Shown here one piece after another: positions 8,167 through 18,417 of a stretch of DNA of 46,236 nucleotides. The stretch's first letter is position 1, and each line of letters opens with the position of its first letter. Source of the DNA: Xanthomonas axonopodis (lineage in GTDB: Bacteria > Pseudomonadota > Gammaproteobacteria > Xanthomonadales > Xanthomonadaceae); assembly GCF_001304695.1 (NCBI RefSeq), contig NZ_JFAQ01000122.1, positions 1-46,236 of the forward strand, read 5' to 3'. Made by a program: the position numbers and the translations under genes. The notes under the pieces are model-generated. The model saw only the letters and a program-made list of their open reading frames with translations. It was not told the DNA's origin and did not search any database.

Positions 8167-8190
8167 ACAGGCCCACGCGTGCGGGCCTGT
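8167..8190 (-). terminator. Hairpin downstream of M13 copy 2
   Basis: ACAGGCCC (8167-8174) pairs with GGGCCTGT (8183-8190) around an 8-nt loop, 57 bases past the restored stop of M13 copy 2 on the minus strand. There is no clear T run, so it may be a weak terminator or processing stem. Confidence 0.4.
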
Positions 8191-8246
8191 GCCACCAGGT
8201 GCCAGGTGCCATCGTAGTGGAAGCGCTTGCCGCCGCCGGTGCGGTC

Positions 8247-10335
8247 TTACCAGATCACCACGCGGTCTTTTTCTGGCCGCACCATCGCATCGCCGGCCTT
8301 GCAGGAAAATGCCTTGGCGAAGGAGGGCATGTTCGAGGGCGGCGCAATGGCGCGCAGGTTGGTCTGGCGCATGGGGGTCGCTGGCCAGGTAGACCAGTTG
8401 CTGCTGTTCACGTGTCTGCCCACGCCAAGTGCGGGCGTAATTCAGGAAAAAGCGTTGATCCGGGCTGTACCCGTCGATCGCGCCGGCCCGCTCCGGATGC
8501 GCGCGCAGATCTGCCTGCAACGCATCGTAGGCAACGTTGGTGCCGCCCAGGTCGGCGATGTTTTCGCCCAGGCTGAGCTTGCCATTGACGTGCACCGTGG
8601 GGTGGTCGGGCAGCGGCACGTAGGCATCGAACTGTTTGACCAGTCGCTCGGCGCGTTGCTCGAAGGCCTTGCGATCCTGCGGCGTCCACCAGTCGACATG
8701 GTTTCCGGCGCCGTCGAACTGCCTGCCCTCATCGTCGAAGCCGTGGGTGGCTTCGTGCCCGATCACCGCACCAATGCCGCCGTAGTTCAAGGCGTCGTCC
8801 GCGCTGGCGTCGAAGAACGGCGGCTGCAGGATTCCGGCCGGGAAATTGATGGAATTGGTGCTGGGGTCGTAATACGCATTGACGGTCTGCGGCGTCATCT
8901 GCCAGCGCCTGCGGTCGGTGGGCTTACCGATCTGGGCGATGTCGTAGTGATAATTGAATTTCGCTGCTGCCTGCAGGTTGCGGTAATACGCGCCGGGCAC
9001 GATCTCCAGCCCCGACCAGTCGCGCCAGGTGTCGGGATAGCCGATTTTTGGCAGGAATGTCTGCCACTTGGCGATGGCCTTGGCTTTGGTTTCCGGGCTC
9101 ATCAAGTCGACGTTTTCGATGCGCGCCTTGAGCGCAACACGCACGTTGTCCACCAAGTCGCTGGCGCGCTGTTTGGCTTCCGGCGTGAACACCTTGGCGA
9201 CGTAGAGCTGCCCCAAGCCTTCGCCCATCGCGCCGTTGACCGTGCGTAATACGCGTTTCCAACGCGGCTGCTGTTCGGGTTGCTCGGACAGCGTTTTGCC
9301 GTAGAAGGCGAAGTTGTTGTCGACGAAGACCTTGCTGAGCTGCCTGGACGCATCGTCGATGGTGTGGAAGCGCAGATACGCCTGCCATTGTGCGATTGGC
9401 GCGTTCGCCAGCTGACGATCGAATTCAGCGAAGAACCGCGGCTGCGACAGGGAAAAGCCGGCACCGTTGTCGATGCCTTGCACAGCGAAGAAATTGCTCC
9501 ATGAAAAGTGCGGCGTGAGTTTGTCGGCCTCGGCCGTGCTGACGAAGTGATACTGGTTCTTGGGGGCGCGCGCCTCGGTGCGTGTGAGCGAGGCGGCAGC
9601 CAGCCGCGTTTCGAGCGCCAGGACCTCGCTCGCCTGCGTCTTGGCGGCGTCGGCGGTGCTGCCGGTGAGCTCGAAGGATTTGGCGATATAAGCCAGATAC
9701 GCCTCGCGAATGGGCGCGTATTCGGGGGAGGTGTAGTACTCCTTGGTCGGCAGGCCCAGTCCATCTTCCTGCGCGAACCCGATCTGTCTGTCGGCTTGTT
9801 TGAAGTCGGTACGCGCGCCGAAGTCGAAGACCAGCGCATCGCCTTCGGCAAAACGATGCGTGATGTAGTCGGCAACGTCCTTGCCTGAGGTCAGCGCGGC
9901 GATGGCCTCGAGCTGTGGCTTGATCGGTTGGTCGCCGGCCGCTTCGATGGCCGCTTCATCCATGCCGGAGGCATACAGCATGCCGATTTTGTGGGCGACA
10001 GGATTGGTCTGGGTGTCGGCCTGTTTTGCGGCGTCTTCGGCGATCTGGCGTTGGGTGGTCAGGCTGTTCTCCACGAGCACGTCGGAGACCCCCCAACTGG
10101 TGCGGTCGGCCGGGATGGGGTTGGCTTTTTTCCAACTGCCATTGACGAAATCGTCCAGGTTCCGGCACGCGCTGGTGGCTGTATCCAGTTCGCCGATATC
10201 GAACGCAGGTTTCGCAGCCGCTGGCGTCGCTGCAGGTGCCGAGGTCGCGGTTGTTCTGGTGTGCGCTTCGCGTTGGCAACCTGTCACGGCGACCAGCAGG
10301 GCGAGGGCAAGCGTGGAGGTCTTGGTGGGTGACAT
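8247..10335 (-). pseudogene. M13 family metallopeptidase, copy 2, frameshifted near the C-terminus
   Basis: Lipoprotein-type start: MSPTKTSTLALALLVAVTGC with lipobox VTGC, then the M13 opening TSACRNLDDFVNGSWKKANP. The catalytic motifs are intact: HEATH at residues 527-531 and ENIADLGG. At about 8364 the minus strand has one extra base after DPHAP; removing it restores TNLRAI, then NMPSFAKAFSCKAG, and ends in VVIW and TAA (8247-8249), matching copy 3. As written, the frame runs on into about 80 foreign Arg-rich residues to 8101. The restored protein is 695 residues. The lesion removes the arginine (neprilysin Arg717 equivalent) that holds substrate and the C-terminal Cys/Trp. ATG 10335 is chosen because it opens the lipoprotein signal; an upstream in-frame start is possible. 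Confidence 0.8.
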
Positions 10336-10724
10336 GGGCGGGCGCCAGTGTCTGGAATAAACGCCGAGCATAAGCGGACCCATCACCAGGGGCACGTGCG
10401 TTGAGTTGTGTTGAGGCTTGCATGCAGGCGCGATTGCAGATCGCACCGCATTGCGGCTGATGTTTGCGGCTCTTGCGTACAGACTACGCTTGCGGCCGGG
10501 CGCAACGATGGCATCGCGGCAGGATGTGCGTTGTACGCGTTGGTCGGCATGTGTCTGGCGACGCGTGCGTGCAGGAAAGATCATCTACTGCAGGAGCATG
10601 GCCTGCCTCGGTTGTTGGCGCCGGCTGGTGGATATGGAGAAGACGACGCGGGAAATACGGTGTGCACAAAGAAACGGGCGGCCATCTTTCGATGGCCGCC
10701 CGTCGTTTTACAGCGACTGCGCAA
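10336..10724. other. Intergenic region between M13 copies 2 and 3
   Basis: No gene is visible. It holds the upstream region of copy 2 and, at its right end, the terminator of copy 3 (10674-10703). Open frames across it are short and have no recognisable domains. The long spacing suggests that the copies are separate transcription units and not one operon. Confidence 0.5.
10674..10703 (-). terminator. Intrinsic terminator of M13 copy 3
   Basis: ACGGGCGGCCATC (10674-10686), loop TTTC, GATGGCCGCCCGT (10691-10703): a perfect 13-bp stem. On the minus strand it is followed by a T-rich TTCTTTG and lies about 20 bases after the original stop codon of copy 3. Confidence 0.75.
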
Positions 10725-12848
10725 TTACCAGATCACGACCTGCTTGTCGCCCTGACGCACCATCGCATCGCCCGCCTTGCACGAGAACGCGGCGGCGAAT
10801 GCCGGCATGTTCGACGGTGCGCCGATGGCGCGGAAGTTCGCCGGTGCATGCGGGTCGGTCTTCAGGCGCACGACCAGTTCTTCCGGAGTGAAGTTGCGAC
10901 GCCACACCGTGGCTCAGTTGAGGAAGAAGCGCTGGTCGCGGGTGATGCCGTCGGTCTTGGGGTCGTCCTTGCCGGCAGTGGCCGTTTTCATCGCGTCGTA
11001 GGCGGTATTGAGACCGCCCAGATCCGCAATGTTTTCGCTCAGCGTCAGGTCGCCCTTGACCTTGTCGCCGGCAGGCGTGCGGTAGCTGTCGAACTGCGCC
11101 ACCAGCTTGCCGGTGCGTGCCTTGAACGCGTCCAGATCCTTCTGCGTCCACCAGCCCGGATCGGGGATGAAGTTGCCATCGGCACCGAAGCGGCTGCCCT
11201 GGTCGTCGTAGCCGTGGGTCATCTCATGGCCGATCACTGCACCGATGCCGCCGTAGTTCATTTCCTCCGGCGCATTGGGGTCGAAGAACGGCGGCTGCAG
11301 GATGGCGGCAGGGAACACGATCTCGTTCTGCAGCGGGTTGTAGTAGGCGTTGACCGTCTGCGGACTCATGCCCCATTCGGTCTTGTCCACCGGCTTGCCG
11401 ATCTTGGACAGGTTCCACTTGTAGTTGAACTCCCGCGCGGCCATCACGTTGTCCAGGTAGCTGTCGAGGCCGGTGCTCAGGCCGTTCCACTCACGCCACT
11501 TCTCCGGGTAGCCGATCTTGGGCGTGAAGCTTTCCCACTTGGCGATGGCCTTGGTCTTGGTCTCCGGGCTCATCCAGTCCAGCTTTTCGATGCGGGCCTT
11601 GAGCGCGGTGCGCAGATTGGTCACCAAGGTTTCCATCTTGGCCTTGGAATCGGCCGGGAAGGCTACCTTGACGTACAGCTGGCCCAGCGCTTCGCCGGCC
11701 TGGCCGTTGATGGTGGCCAGCACGCGCTTCCAACGCGGCTTGATTTCCTTCTGGCCGCGCATGGTCTTGTTGTAGAACGCAAAGCTCTCATCGACGAACG
11801 GCTGGCTCAGGAACGGCGAAGCGCCATCGACGGTATGGAAGCGCAGGTACGCGCGCCAGATCGCCGGGTCGGTGTCGGCGATCATCTTGCTCACTTCCTG
11901 GTGGAAGGCGGGGATCGCCAGCGAGAACATCTCCGGTGTGGCCACGCCCTGCGACTTGAAGAACTCGGTCCAAGACCAGTTCGGGGTCCGCTTGTCGGCC
12001 TCGGCCGGGGAGATCGGGTTATAGGCCAGCGAGGCGTCGCGCGACATCTGGGTGCTGGTCTTGGAGACCTTGGCCAGGCGGGTTTCGAAGGCCACCACTT
12101 GCTTGGCCTGCGCGGCGGCATCGGCCGCAGCCACGCCGGACAGTTCCAGCACCTTGGCCACGTGCGCCTGATACGCCTCCAGCTTGGCCTTGTTGGCGGG
12201 GCTGGTGTAGTACTCCGGGTCCGGCAGGCCCAGGCCGCCCTGCATGGCATAGGCGATGTTCTGGCTGGACTTTTTGAAGTCCGCTTGGGCACCGAAGCTG
12301 AAAAGTTCGTTGTTGCCCTTGGCCGCGCTGCTGCGCAGATAGTCGACCAGCTTGGCCTGGTCGCTGATGGCGTCGATGGCGGCCAGCTCCGGCTTCAGCG
12401 GCTCGATGCCCTGCGCGTTGATCTTGGCTTCGTCCATGCCGGTCGACCATAGGTCGCCGACGATCTTTTCCACGCCGGTGGCCTTGCTGTCGGCTGCGGC
12501 CTGTTCCACCAACTGCCGCTGGATCGCATTGGAGCGCTCGTCGAGCATCTCGAACGCGCCCCAACTGGTGCGGTCGCTCGGCACCGGATTGGCGGCCAGG
12601 AACTTGGCATTGGCATAGGCGTTCAGATCGGTGCAGGCGTTGCTGTTGGGGTCCAGGTCGGCCACGGTGAAGTGGTTCACTGCCGGCAGCTTGCTCTGGT
12701 CCAGCGTCAGCGTCTTGGGTGCCGCCGGGGTGGTGGCCGCGGTGTCGCCCGCCGGGGCCGCAGGCGCGGCGTCTTCGGACTTCTTGCAGCCGCTCAGGGC
12801 GGTGGCCACGGCCAGGGTCAGCGTCAATAAATGAGGTGTTCGAATCAC
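10725..12848 (-). pseudogene. M13 family metallopeptidase, copy 3, with premature stop
   Basis: Starts at GTG 12848 with GGAG six bases upstream and a lipoprotein signal ending in TALSGC. The zinc site HEMTH (541-545) and ENIADLGG are intact. Codon 645 is TGA (10914-10916) in the block RFFLN-stop-ATVWRR, where the family has Trp, so TGG to TGA by one change. The same frame continues without further damage through DPHAPANFRAI and SCKAG to VVIW and the original TAA at 10725-10727 (707 residues). The truncation removes the last 63 residues, including the DPHAP histidine and the following arginine (neprilysin His711 and Arg717 equivalents), so the product should be inactive. A downstream stretch starting at 10907 could be re-read only as a fragment. 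Confidence 0.82.
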
Positions 12849-13274
12849 AAAGGACTCCAGAAGCATCAAAGGGAAGCCCCGTCGCCAGGGCCGTGGCCGG
12901 CACTCTACGCCTCGCTGGCCGGATGGCATGGTGTCGAAGGTCATGGGTGCGGGGTGTAAAGGGCCGGGCGAGGTGCCAGCTTTTGGCGCGCTGGTGCCGA
13001 ACATCATTTGAGTCACCTGGCCAGTGCCAGCAGTGCAACGGCGGCACTGCCGATCACACAACATCCAGCTGTCGGCTGGACGTGTCGGCCTGCTCACCCT
13101 CGAATCCTTGAGCGTGGCACTTGCTGCAATGCCCGCCGCGACGTTGCAGCGGCCGTTCGTCGTCTTGCCGGTGGCACGCGCTGGCGCGGTGGTGCGTTGG
13201 TAGCGGCGGGCAGGCGCTCAGACGCTGCCGCTGCCAGATGGTGGGCGCGGGTAAGCGGTGCTATATACCAACGC
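12849..13274. other. Divergent intergenic region
   Basis: I see no gene. It separates the minus-strand M13 copy 3 from the plus-strand oxidoreductase. Two foldbacks are visible: CAGTGCC (13022-13028) with GGCACTG (13043-13049), and TCCAGC (13064-13069) with GCTGGA (13075-13080). A TATATA-like sequence lies about 10 bases before the ATG of the oxidoreductase gene, too close for a standard promoter unless the message is nearly leaderless. Confidence 0.4.
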
Positions 13275-14870
13275 ATGCCCATCGCCTCTGAACCCCTGGA
13301 TGCACTGATCATCGGCGCCGGCCACAACGGGTTGGTGTGCGCTGCTTATCTGGCCAAGGCTGGCAAACGGGTGCTGGTGTTAGAAGCGCGCGAGGTGGTT
13401 GGCGGCGCGGCGGTGACGGAGGAGTTTCATCCGGGTTTTCGCAATTCGGTGGCGGCGTACACGGTGTCGTTGCTGCAGCCCAAGGTCATCGCCGATCTGG
13501 CACTGGAGCGCCATGGCCTGCGTGTGGTGCCGCGCCGTATCAACAACTTTTTGCCGCTGCCGAACGGTGACTATCTGCTTGCCGGTGCAGGGCGCACGGC
13601 ACAGGAAGTCGCCAAGTTTTCAGCGCGGGATGCGGCGGCGTTACCCGCCTATGAGGCGCGGTTGGAGCAATTGGCCGATGTATTGCGTGCGCTTGCATTG
13701 CAGCCACCGCCTGATATCACCGATGGCGGCTGGCTGCAGGCATTGCCGCAGCTATGGCGGGCAGGCAAGCTTGGGCTGCAGTTGCAGGGCCTGCCGCTGA
13801 CATTGCGCCAGGAGCTGTTGGACCTGTTTACGATTTCAGCGGCCGAGTATCTGGAGCGCTGGTTCGAAAGCGCGCCGATCAAGGCCTTGTTCGGCTTCGA
13901 CGGCATCGTGGGCAATTACGCCAGCCCCTACACGCCGGGCACCGCCTACGTGTTGTTGCATCACGTGTTCGGGCAGAGCAACGGCGTCAAGGGGGCGTGG
14001 GGCCACGCCATTGGTGGCATGGGCGCGATCACTCAGGCCATGGCCGCCAGCGCAAGCGAGCACGGGGCGCAGATCCGTACCGGCTGCGCGGTGGGGCACG
14101 TGCTGGTAGAGCAGGGGCATGCGGCCGGTGTCGTCACGACTGCCGGGGAAACGATCCGCGCTCGCGCGGTCGTGGCCAATGTCAATCCGAAACTACTGTA
14201 TCAGCGCCTGATGCGGCCAGACGACGTGTCTGCGCCAACGCGCGAACGTATCGCGCATTACCGCTGCGGGTCGGGCACCTTCCGCATGAACGTGGCGCTC
14301 TCGCGCCTGCCGGACTTCACTGCGTTACCCGGCGATGGCGATCATCTGACTGCCGGCATCATCCTGGCACCGAGCCTGGACTACATGGATCGCGCCTGGC
14401 AGGACGCGCGCGCTTTCGGGTGGTCGCGTGAACCCGTGGTCGAACTGCTTATTCCCAGCACCCTGGACGACACCCTTGCGCCACCTGGCCAGCATGTCGC
14501 CAGCCTGTTCTGCCAGCACGTGGCACCGCAACTGCCCGACGGCAGGCAGTGGGACGACCGCCGCGACGAGGTGGCCGATCTGATGATCGCGACGGTCGAG
14601 CGCTATGCGCCCGGGTTTGCCGCATCGGTACTGGGCCGGCAGATCCTCAGCCCGCTCGATCTGGAACGCATCTTCGGCCTGGTTGGTGGCGACATCTTCC
14701 ACGGCGCCCTCAGCCTCAATCAGCTTTTCAGCGCACGCCCGCTCCTGGGCCAGGGTGCGTATCGCGGCGCGGTGCCAGGGCTGTATCTGTGCGGCTCCGG
14801 GACGCATCCCGGCGGAGGTGTGACGGGTGCGCCTGGGCATAATGCGGCACGGGTGATTTTGGGTGGGTGA
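13275..14870 (+). CDS. Phytoene desaturase-related FAD oxidoreductase (PYROXD2-like)
   Basis: 531 residues. The FAD fold is at the N-terminus: ALIIGAGHNGLVCAAYLAKAG and then VLEAREVVGGAAVTEE. The C-terminal block GLYLCGSGTHPGGGVTGAPG (about 500-520) is the FAD/substrate cap typical of the carotenoid-desaturase superfamily. The length and GHNGLV start match PYROXD2-like proteins and not the CrtI enzymes of the xanthomonadin or carotenoid pathways, and no carotenoid genes are near. The reaction and substrate are unknown. ATG 13275 lies right before the first strand of the FAD fold; longer upstream frames run through repetitive Arg/Ala-rich codons and are unlikely to be translated. Confidence 0.8.
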   Translation: MPIASEPLDALIIGAGHNGLVCAAYLAKAGKRVLVLEAREVVGGAAVTEEFHPGFRNSVAAYTVSLLQPKVIADLALERHGLRVVPRRINNFLPLPNGDYLLAGAGRTAQEVAKFSARDAAALPAYEARLEQLADVLRALALQPPPDITDGGWLQALPQLWRAGKLGLQLQGLPLTLRQELLDLFTISAAEYLERWFESAPIKALFGFDGIVGNYASPYTPGTAYVLLHHVFGQSNGVKGAWGHAIGGMGAITQAMAASASEHGAQIRTGCAVGHVLVEQGHAAGVVTTAGETIRARAVVANVNPKLLYQRLMRPDDVSAPTRERIAHYRCGSGTFRMNVALSRLPDFTALPGDGDHLTAGIILAPSLDYMDRAWQDARAFGWSREPVVELLIPSTLDDTLAPPGQHVASLFCQHVAPQLPDGRQWDDRRDEVADLMIATVERYAPGFAASVLGRQILSPLDLERIFGLVGGDIFHGALSLNQLFSARPLLGQGAYRGAVPGLYLCGSGTHPGGGVTGAPGHNAARVILGG

Positions 14871-14910
14871 TCGGCTTACCTCTCCGATCATTTCATAAGC
14901 GAACTAATAA

Positions 14911-14936
14911 AAAGGCCCTGGAAACCAGGGCCTTCT
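14911..14936. terminator. Intrinsic terminator between convergent genes
   Basis: AAGGCCCTGG (14912-14921) pairs with CCAGGGCCTT (14925-14934) around AAA. Read on the minus strand, TTTTTATTAG follows, so it is a strong terminator for the TonB receptor gene ending at 14994. It may also stop the oxidoreductase transcript from the left. Confidence 0.8.
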
Positions 14937-14993
14937 GTAACACGTTGTCTGCAACCGGAAACGCCTTCCAGCGCTCCGGTGCCGTGCCTGTGA

Positions 14994-17900
14994 TTAGAAA
15001 TCGTAGGCTGCAGTCAGGCGAACAAAGCGCGGCGTGTTGTAATTGTACGGGTCCGTGCCAATGCCGTAGGTGTTACGAACGGTGTAAGGCGCGGTGTTGT
15101 AGCGGCTTTCAACACGGTTCACCGAGCGGTCGTTCAAGACGTTGAAGACCTGAAGGCCCAGTGCCAACTTGTGGTCGGCGAAAGAAGGCCTGTAGGTAAT
15201 GCCGAGGTCCAGATTCTTGATCCAGGGAGTCCGTCCAGCATCACCCGGAGGCGATGCCTGTCCCCCACAGTAATGGTAGGCAGAGCCATAACCGATCGGA
15301 TTGTCTTCGTTGGATCCGAAGTAGCCCAGGCATGAGATAGGCGTGCCCGACATGACGCGCACCGTGGCCGATGCCATCCATTCCGGCGAGATCTGATACG
15401 CACCGAATGCCTTTAGCTGATGCCGACGATCGTTCGCCAGGCTACCACCGGCGTAATACATCAGTGCGGCAGCATCCCAGTCCTGAGTCTTGGAAACGTC
15501 GGATTGACCGATATCAGACTTCACCTGGCCTTCCGTGTTGCCGTAGCTGTGCGACCACGTGTAGTCGACGCGGCCATACCATTTTTCGTCGAACGGATGC
15601 TCCAAGAACAGATCAACCGCGACATAGTTGCGACGCGCCTTATCGGTGAATCCCCAGTCAGACTGGCTCATGCGCAGCTGCGTGTAGCCTGATCCGTCGA
15701 CGTTGGCGAGATTGTAAATATTGGTCTGTCCAGGATTGAACATGACGCAGCCCGGGATACTGACGCTACTGACATCGCCACCGCTTGCAGCCAATTTCGC
15801 GGACATCTTGCCCGGATCGCATACGTCATCGATCGCGCTCTGCAACTTGCGATATGTCACCTTGGCGCCGGAATTCCAGCTCTCGCCCAATGTCTTTTCA
15901 AAGCCCAGGATAATTTCGTCCTGGTACTGCGACTTCAGATCGCTTGGCGCAAAGGCGTTGGGATCTGGTGATTGGCCATACTCGCCATTGCCCGAGACAG
16001 GGCCGGGACCGATAGCGCCAAGACCCGTCGGCTCGCCATTCGCATTGATACCGGTGTAGGTGAAGTACTCGTCGGTGTAGGTAGATGCCGACGCACCCCG
16101 AATCGCGACGCTGTTAGGCAGTGCTAGATAGTAGCGGCCGAGGTTGGCAAACACCTTCAACGAAGAGTCACCGAGCACATCCCAGCTTGCGCCCAGGCGA
16201 GGTGCCCACTGGTCGCCACTGTCCACATAGGCGACATGCTCACTGTTGAAGTTAGTGAACTTGTCGTTACGGATGCCGAGCGTCAGCAGCCAATTTTCGC
16301 TGACCTGCCAACGGTCTTCCAGATAATAGGCTTTCTGTTCGACCGCCATGCTGGTGGTCGTGGAAAAGATTCGACGCTGTGCGTAATAACCCTGGCCGCC
16401 TGGCGCACCGACGCCGAGCTCCGGATTAATGCCTTCGGCGGGGTTGTCCTGTCGCCCGTAGATCCATTGGTAGCCCGGACCCGTGGTGCGAACGCCCTCG
16501 TCGTAGGCGTTGAAATACATATTGTCCACGCCCGCGGTTAGGTCGTGATTACCCAGTCGATATTCCAGCTCAAGGCGAAGGCTACGGGTTTTGTTGATCG
16601 GATCGTCCGCCTTCGCCCGATTGGTAGCCTGGTTGTTGCGGATGGGCGTGGTGCCGACGATTGCCGGATCTTGCTCTGTGACACCGTCCAGAAACGGGAG
16701 CGCCGAGATATGGGGGTTGAACTGGCGGTTGTGCTCAGTGCTACGGCCCCAGGTAGCGTTAAAGGTCAAATCATCGGTGAGATAACCGGTATATTTGAAG
16801 ATGTCGTAATTGTCGGTGATCTTAAACGTATCAGGGAAAATGCCGGTTGCACCGCCGGTGCTTAAATCGTTGTAATTGAATGCGGTGTAATAGCCGCCAC
16901 GGCGGTCCGTGTTCTGAATGCGTGTGTATTCAAGAATATTGGAGTCGTTAATGTTCCAGTCCAGCTTTCCGTAAAACTTGGGAGAACTGTACCCGTAGTT
17001 ATTTTGGCCCTGTATCGCGCTCGTCCAAGCGTTTGTAGTGACGCCATCGGTCTTATCGGTTTCGCCAGCGACAAAGATGAAAAGCTTGTCTTCGATTAAG
17101 GGGCCGCCTGCGTATGCGCTATAAACGGTACGGGTCTGATTATTGTCTTTGCCGCTGCGATAGAGCGTCCCGGGCTGGGTTCGGTTGGTGTAGCCGTAAT
17201 TTTCCGGCAGCGTCTTGTTCGGGAACCAGACATCGCCGGTGGAACTCGCCAGGGAGTCCGGCTCCCACACGGCCTGCGCGCCAAAATGCCACTCGTTGGT
17301 GCCACGCTTGCCTAGCTGGTTGATGACACCGCCCGTAGAGCGGCCGTACTTGGCGCTGTAACCGCCGGTATACGTTTCCTGCTGATCGATGGCGCCATAG
17401 GGCAAGCTCACGCCGCCCAGGTTGCTGAGCGGATTGCTGACATTGAAGCCATTGATGTAGTAAGCGTTTTCTGTGACGCCCGAGCCACCGAACGACACCA
17501 CCGAGCGCGAGCCGTTGTTGAACGCGCCGCTACCAGCCACCGCACCGGGTGCCAGCAAGGCAATCGCTTCGGCGCTACGGCCCAGCGGCAGGGTAGCCAA
17601 CTGCTCGGACGTGATCACCGAGCGCGAGCTGGTGGAGCTGACATCGATCTTCGGCGCGTTGGCGGCGGTGACGGTGATCGCACCGAGCGTGGTTGCATCG
17701 GCATTGCTGCCCGATGCGGCCGCGCCGGCAAAGGACACTTCAGTGCCCGAGCCGACGCGCAGCTGCACGTTCTTGCGGGTGTCGACGACCTGATCGCCGC
17801 GCTTCAGGGTGACGGTGTAGGCACCCACCGGCAGCGAGCCGAGGTTGTAGCGGCCATTTGCATCCACCGTAATGATGCGGCTGAGACCGGTGTCGCTCTG

Positions 17901-18053
17901 CACGATGATCGTGCTGCCGGCTTCGGACGGGGCGCTGCCGTAAATGCTGCCTGTGGTGGTCTGCGCGTAGACCGCGCCGTTGGTTAGGCAAGCACCGAGC
18001 ACGACAGCGAGGGCGGTGCGCTTGAGGACTTGGCGACGAAACTGATTGCTCAT
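14994..18053 (-). CDS. Oar-like TonB-dependent outer-membrane receptor
   Basis: 1019 residues. A signal peptide (cut after VYAQ) is followed by a carboxypeptidase-regulatory-like beta-sandwich (about 30-110; GRYNLGSLPVGAYTVTL), then the plug domain (about 150-270; SVITSEQLATLPLGRSAEAI; INGFNVSNPL) and a long beta-barrel ending in the aromatic C-terminus RFVRLTAAYDF needed for outer-membrane insertion. Oar-type receptors take up or sense unknown ligands using TonB energy; Xanthomonas has many. The start is supported by the signal peptide, with basic residues at 6-11. By eye, the barrel-coding half (about 15000-17450) is clearly poorer in GC than the N-terminal quarter. This suggests a mosaic gene. 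Confidence 0.9.
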   Translation of the reverse strand: MSNQFRRQVLKRTALAVVLGACLTNGAVYAQTTTGSIYGSAPSEAGSTIIVQSDTGLSRIITVDANGRYNLGSLPVGAYTVTLKRGDQVVDTRKNVQLRVGSGTEVSFAGAAASGSNADATTLGAITVTAANAPKIDVSSTSSRSVITSEQLATLPLGRSAEAIALLAPGAVAGSGAFNNGSRSVVSFGGSGVTENAYYINGFNVSNPLSNLGGVSLPYGAIDQQETYTGGYSAKYGRSTGGVINQLGKRGTNEWHFGAQAVWEPDSLASSTGDVWFPNKTLPENYGYTNRTQPGTLYRSGKDNNQTRTVYSAYAGGPLIEDKLFIFVAGETDKTDGVTTNAWTSAIQGQNNYGYSSPKFYGKLDWNINDSNILEYTRIQNTDRRGGYYTAFNYNDLSTGGATGIFPDTFKITDNYDIFKYTGYLTDDLTFNATWGRSTEHNRQFNPHISALPFLDGVTEQDPAIVGTTPIRNNQATNRAKADDPINKTRSLRLELEYRLGNHDLTAGVDNMYFNAYDEGVRTTGPGYQWIYGRQDNPAEGINPELGVGAPGGQGYYAQRRIFSTTTSMAVEQKAYYLEDRWQVSENWLLTLGIRNDKFTNFNSEHVAYVDSGDQWAPRLGASWDVLGDSSLKVFANLGRYYLALPNSVAIRGASASTYTDEYFTYTGINANGEPTGLGAIGPGPVSGNGEYGQSPDPNAFAPSDLKSQYQDEIILGFEKTLGESWNSGAKVTYRKLQSAIDDVCDPGKMSAKLAASGGDVSSVSIPGCVMFNPGQTNIYNLANVDGSGYTQLRMSQSDWGFTDKARRNYVAVDLFLEHPFDEKWYGRVDYTWSHSYGNTEGQVKSDIGQSDVSKTQDWDAAALMYYAGGSLANDRRHQLKAFGAYQISPEWMASATVRVMSGTPISCLGYFGSNEDNPIGYGSAYHYCGGQASPPGDAGRTPWIKNLDLGITYRPSFADHKLALGLQVFNVLNDRSVNRVESRYNTAPYTVRNTYGIGTDPYNYNTPRFVRLTAAYDF

Positions 18054-18417
18054 TCCTGACCTTTCAACTGGAGTTCGGATAAGGGGCGGTCATCGGGGAG
18101 TCAGATGGCCTTAACCCGAACGTAATGAATGCCTGCTACGGAGTGCAAGCGTCTGATATGATTTGTTAATGAAATAACCGGAATCCGCGTTGGATGTGAG
18201 GAATTAGGCACAAAGTGGTGCTGTGTGCCACACCTCGGCAAACGACCTGAAGCGGCGCTCGCGACTTAATAGTTACGTTCGATACAGATCGTCTGGTGCA
18301 GCCGGTGGATCGGACGTTGCTCGGAGTTCCACTTCGCGAGCGAAGATCCACCGCCTGGACAAAGCCCAACAAAAAAGCCCCCGACAAGCGGGGCTCTTTA
18401 CTATGCGCGTGAGGCCA
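18054..18417. other. Intergenic region upstream of the Oar-like receptor gene
   Basis: No gene that I can support. It contains the upstream control region of the Oar-like receptor (AT-rich TTAACAAATCATATCA on the minus strand about 110 bases before the ATG) and the terminator of the broken TonB receptor at 18371-18400. A 73-residue open frame at 18166-18387 has no recognisable feature. Confidence 0.45.
18371..18400 (-). terminator. Intrinsic terminator of the broken TonB receptor gene
   Basis: AGCCCC (18376-18381) pairs with GGGGCT (18390-18395). Six A precede it, giving a T run on the minus strand. It lies about 20 bases beyond the final stop codon of the damaged receptor gene. Confidence 0.65.

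Noticed and set aside
10464-12452. A 662-residue plus-strand frame antisense to M13 copy 3
   Set aside because: No domain, His/Arg/Gly-rich, and a lengthy shadow is expected in high-GC coding DNA.
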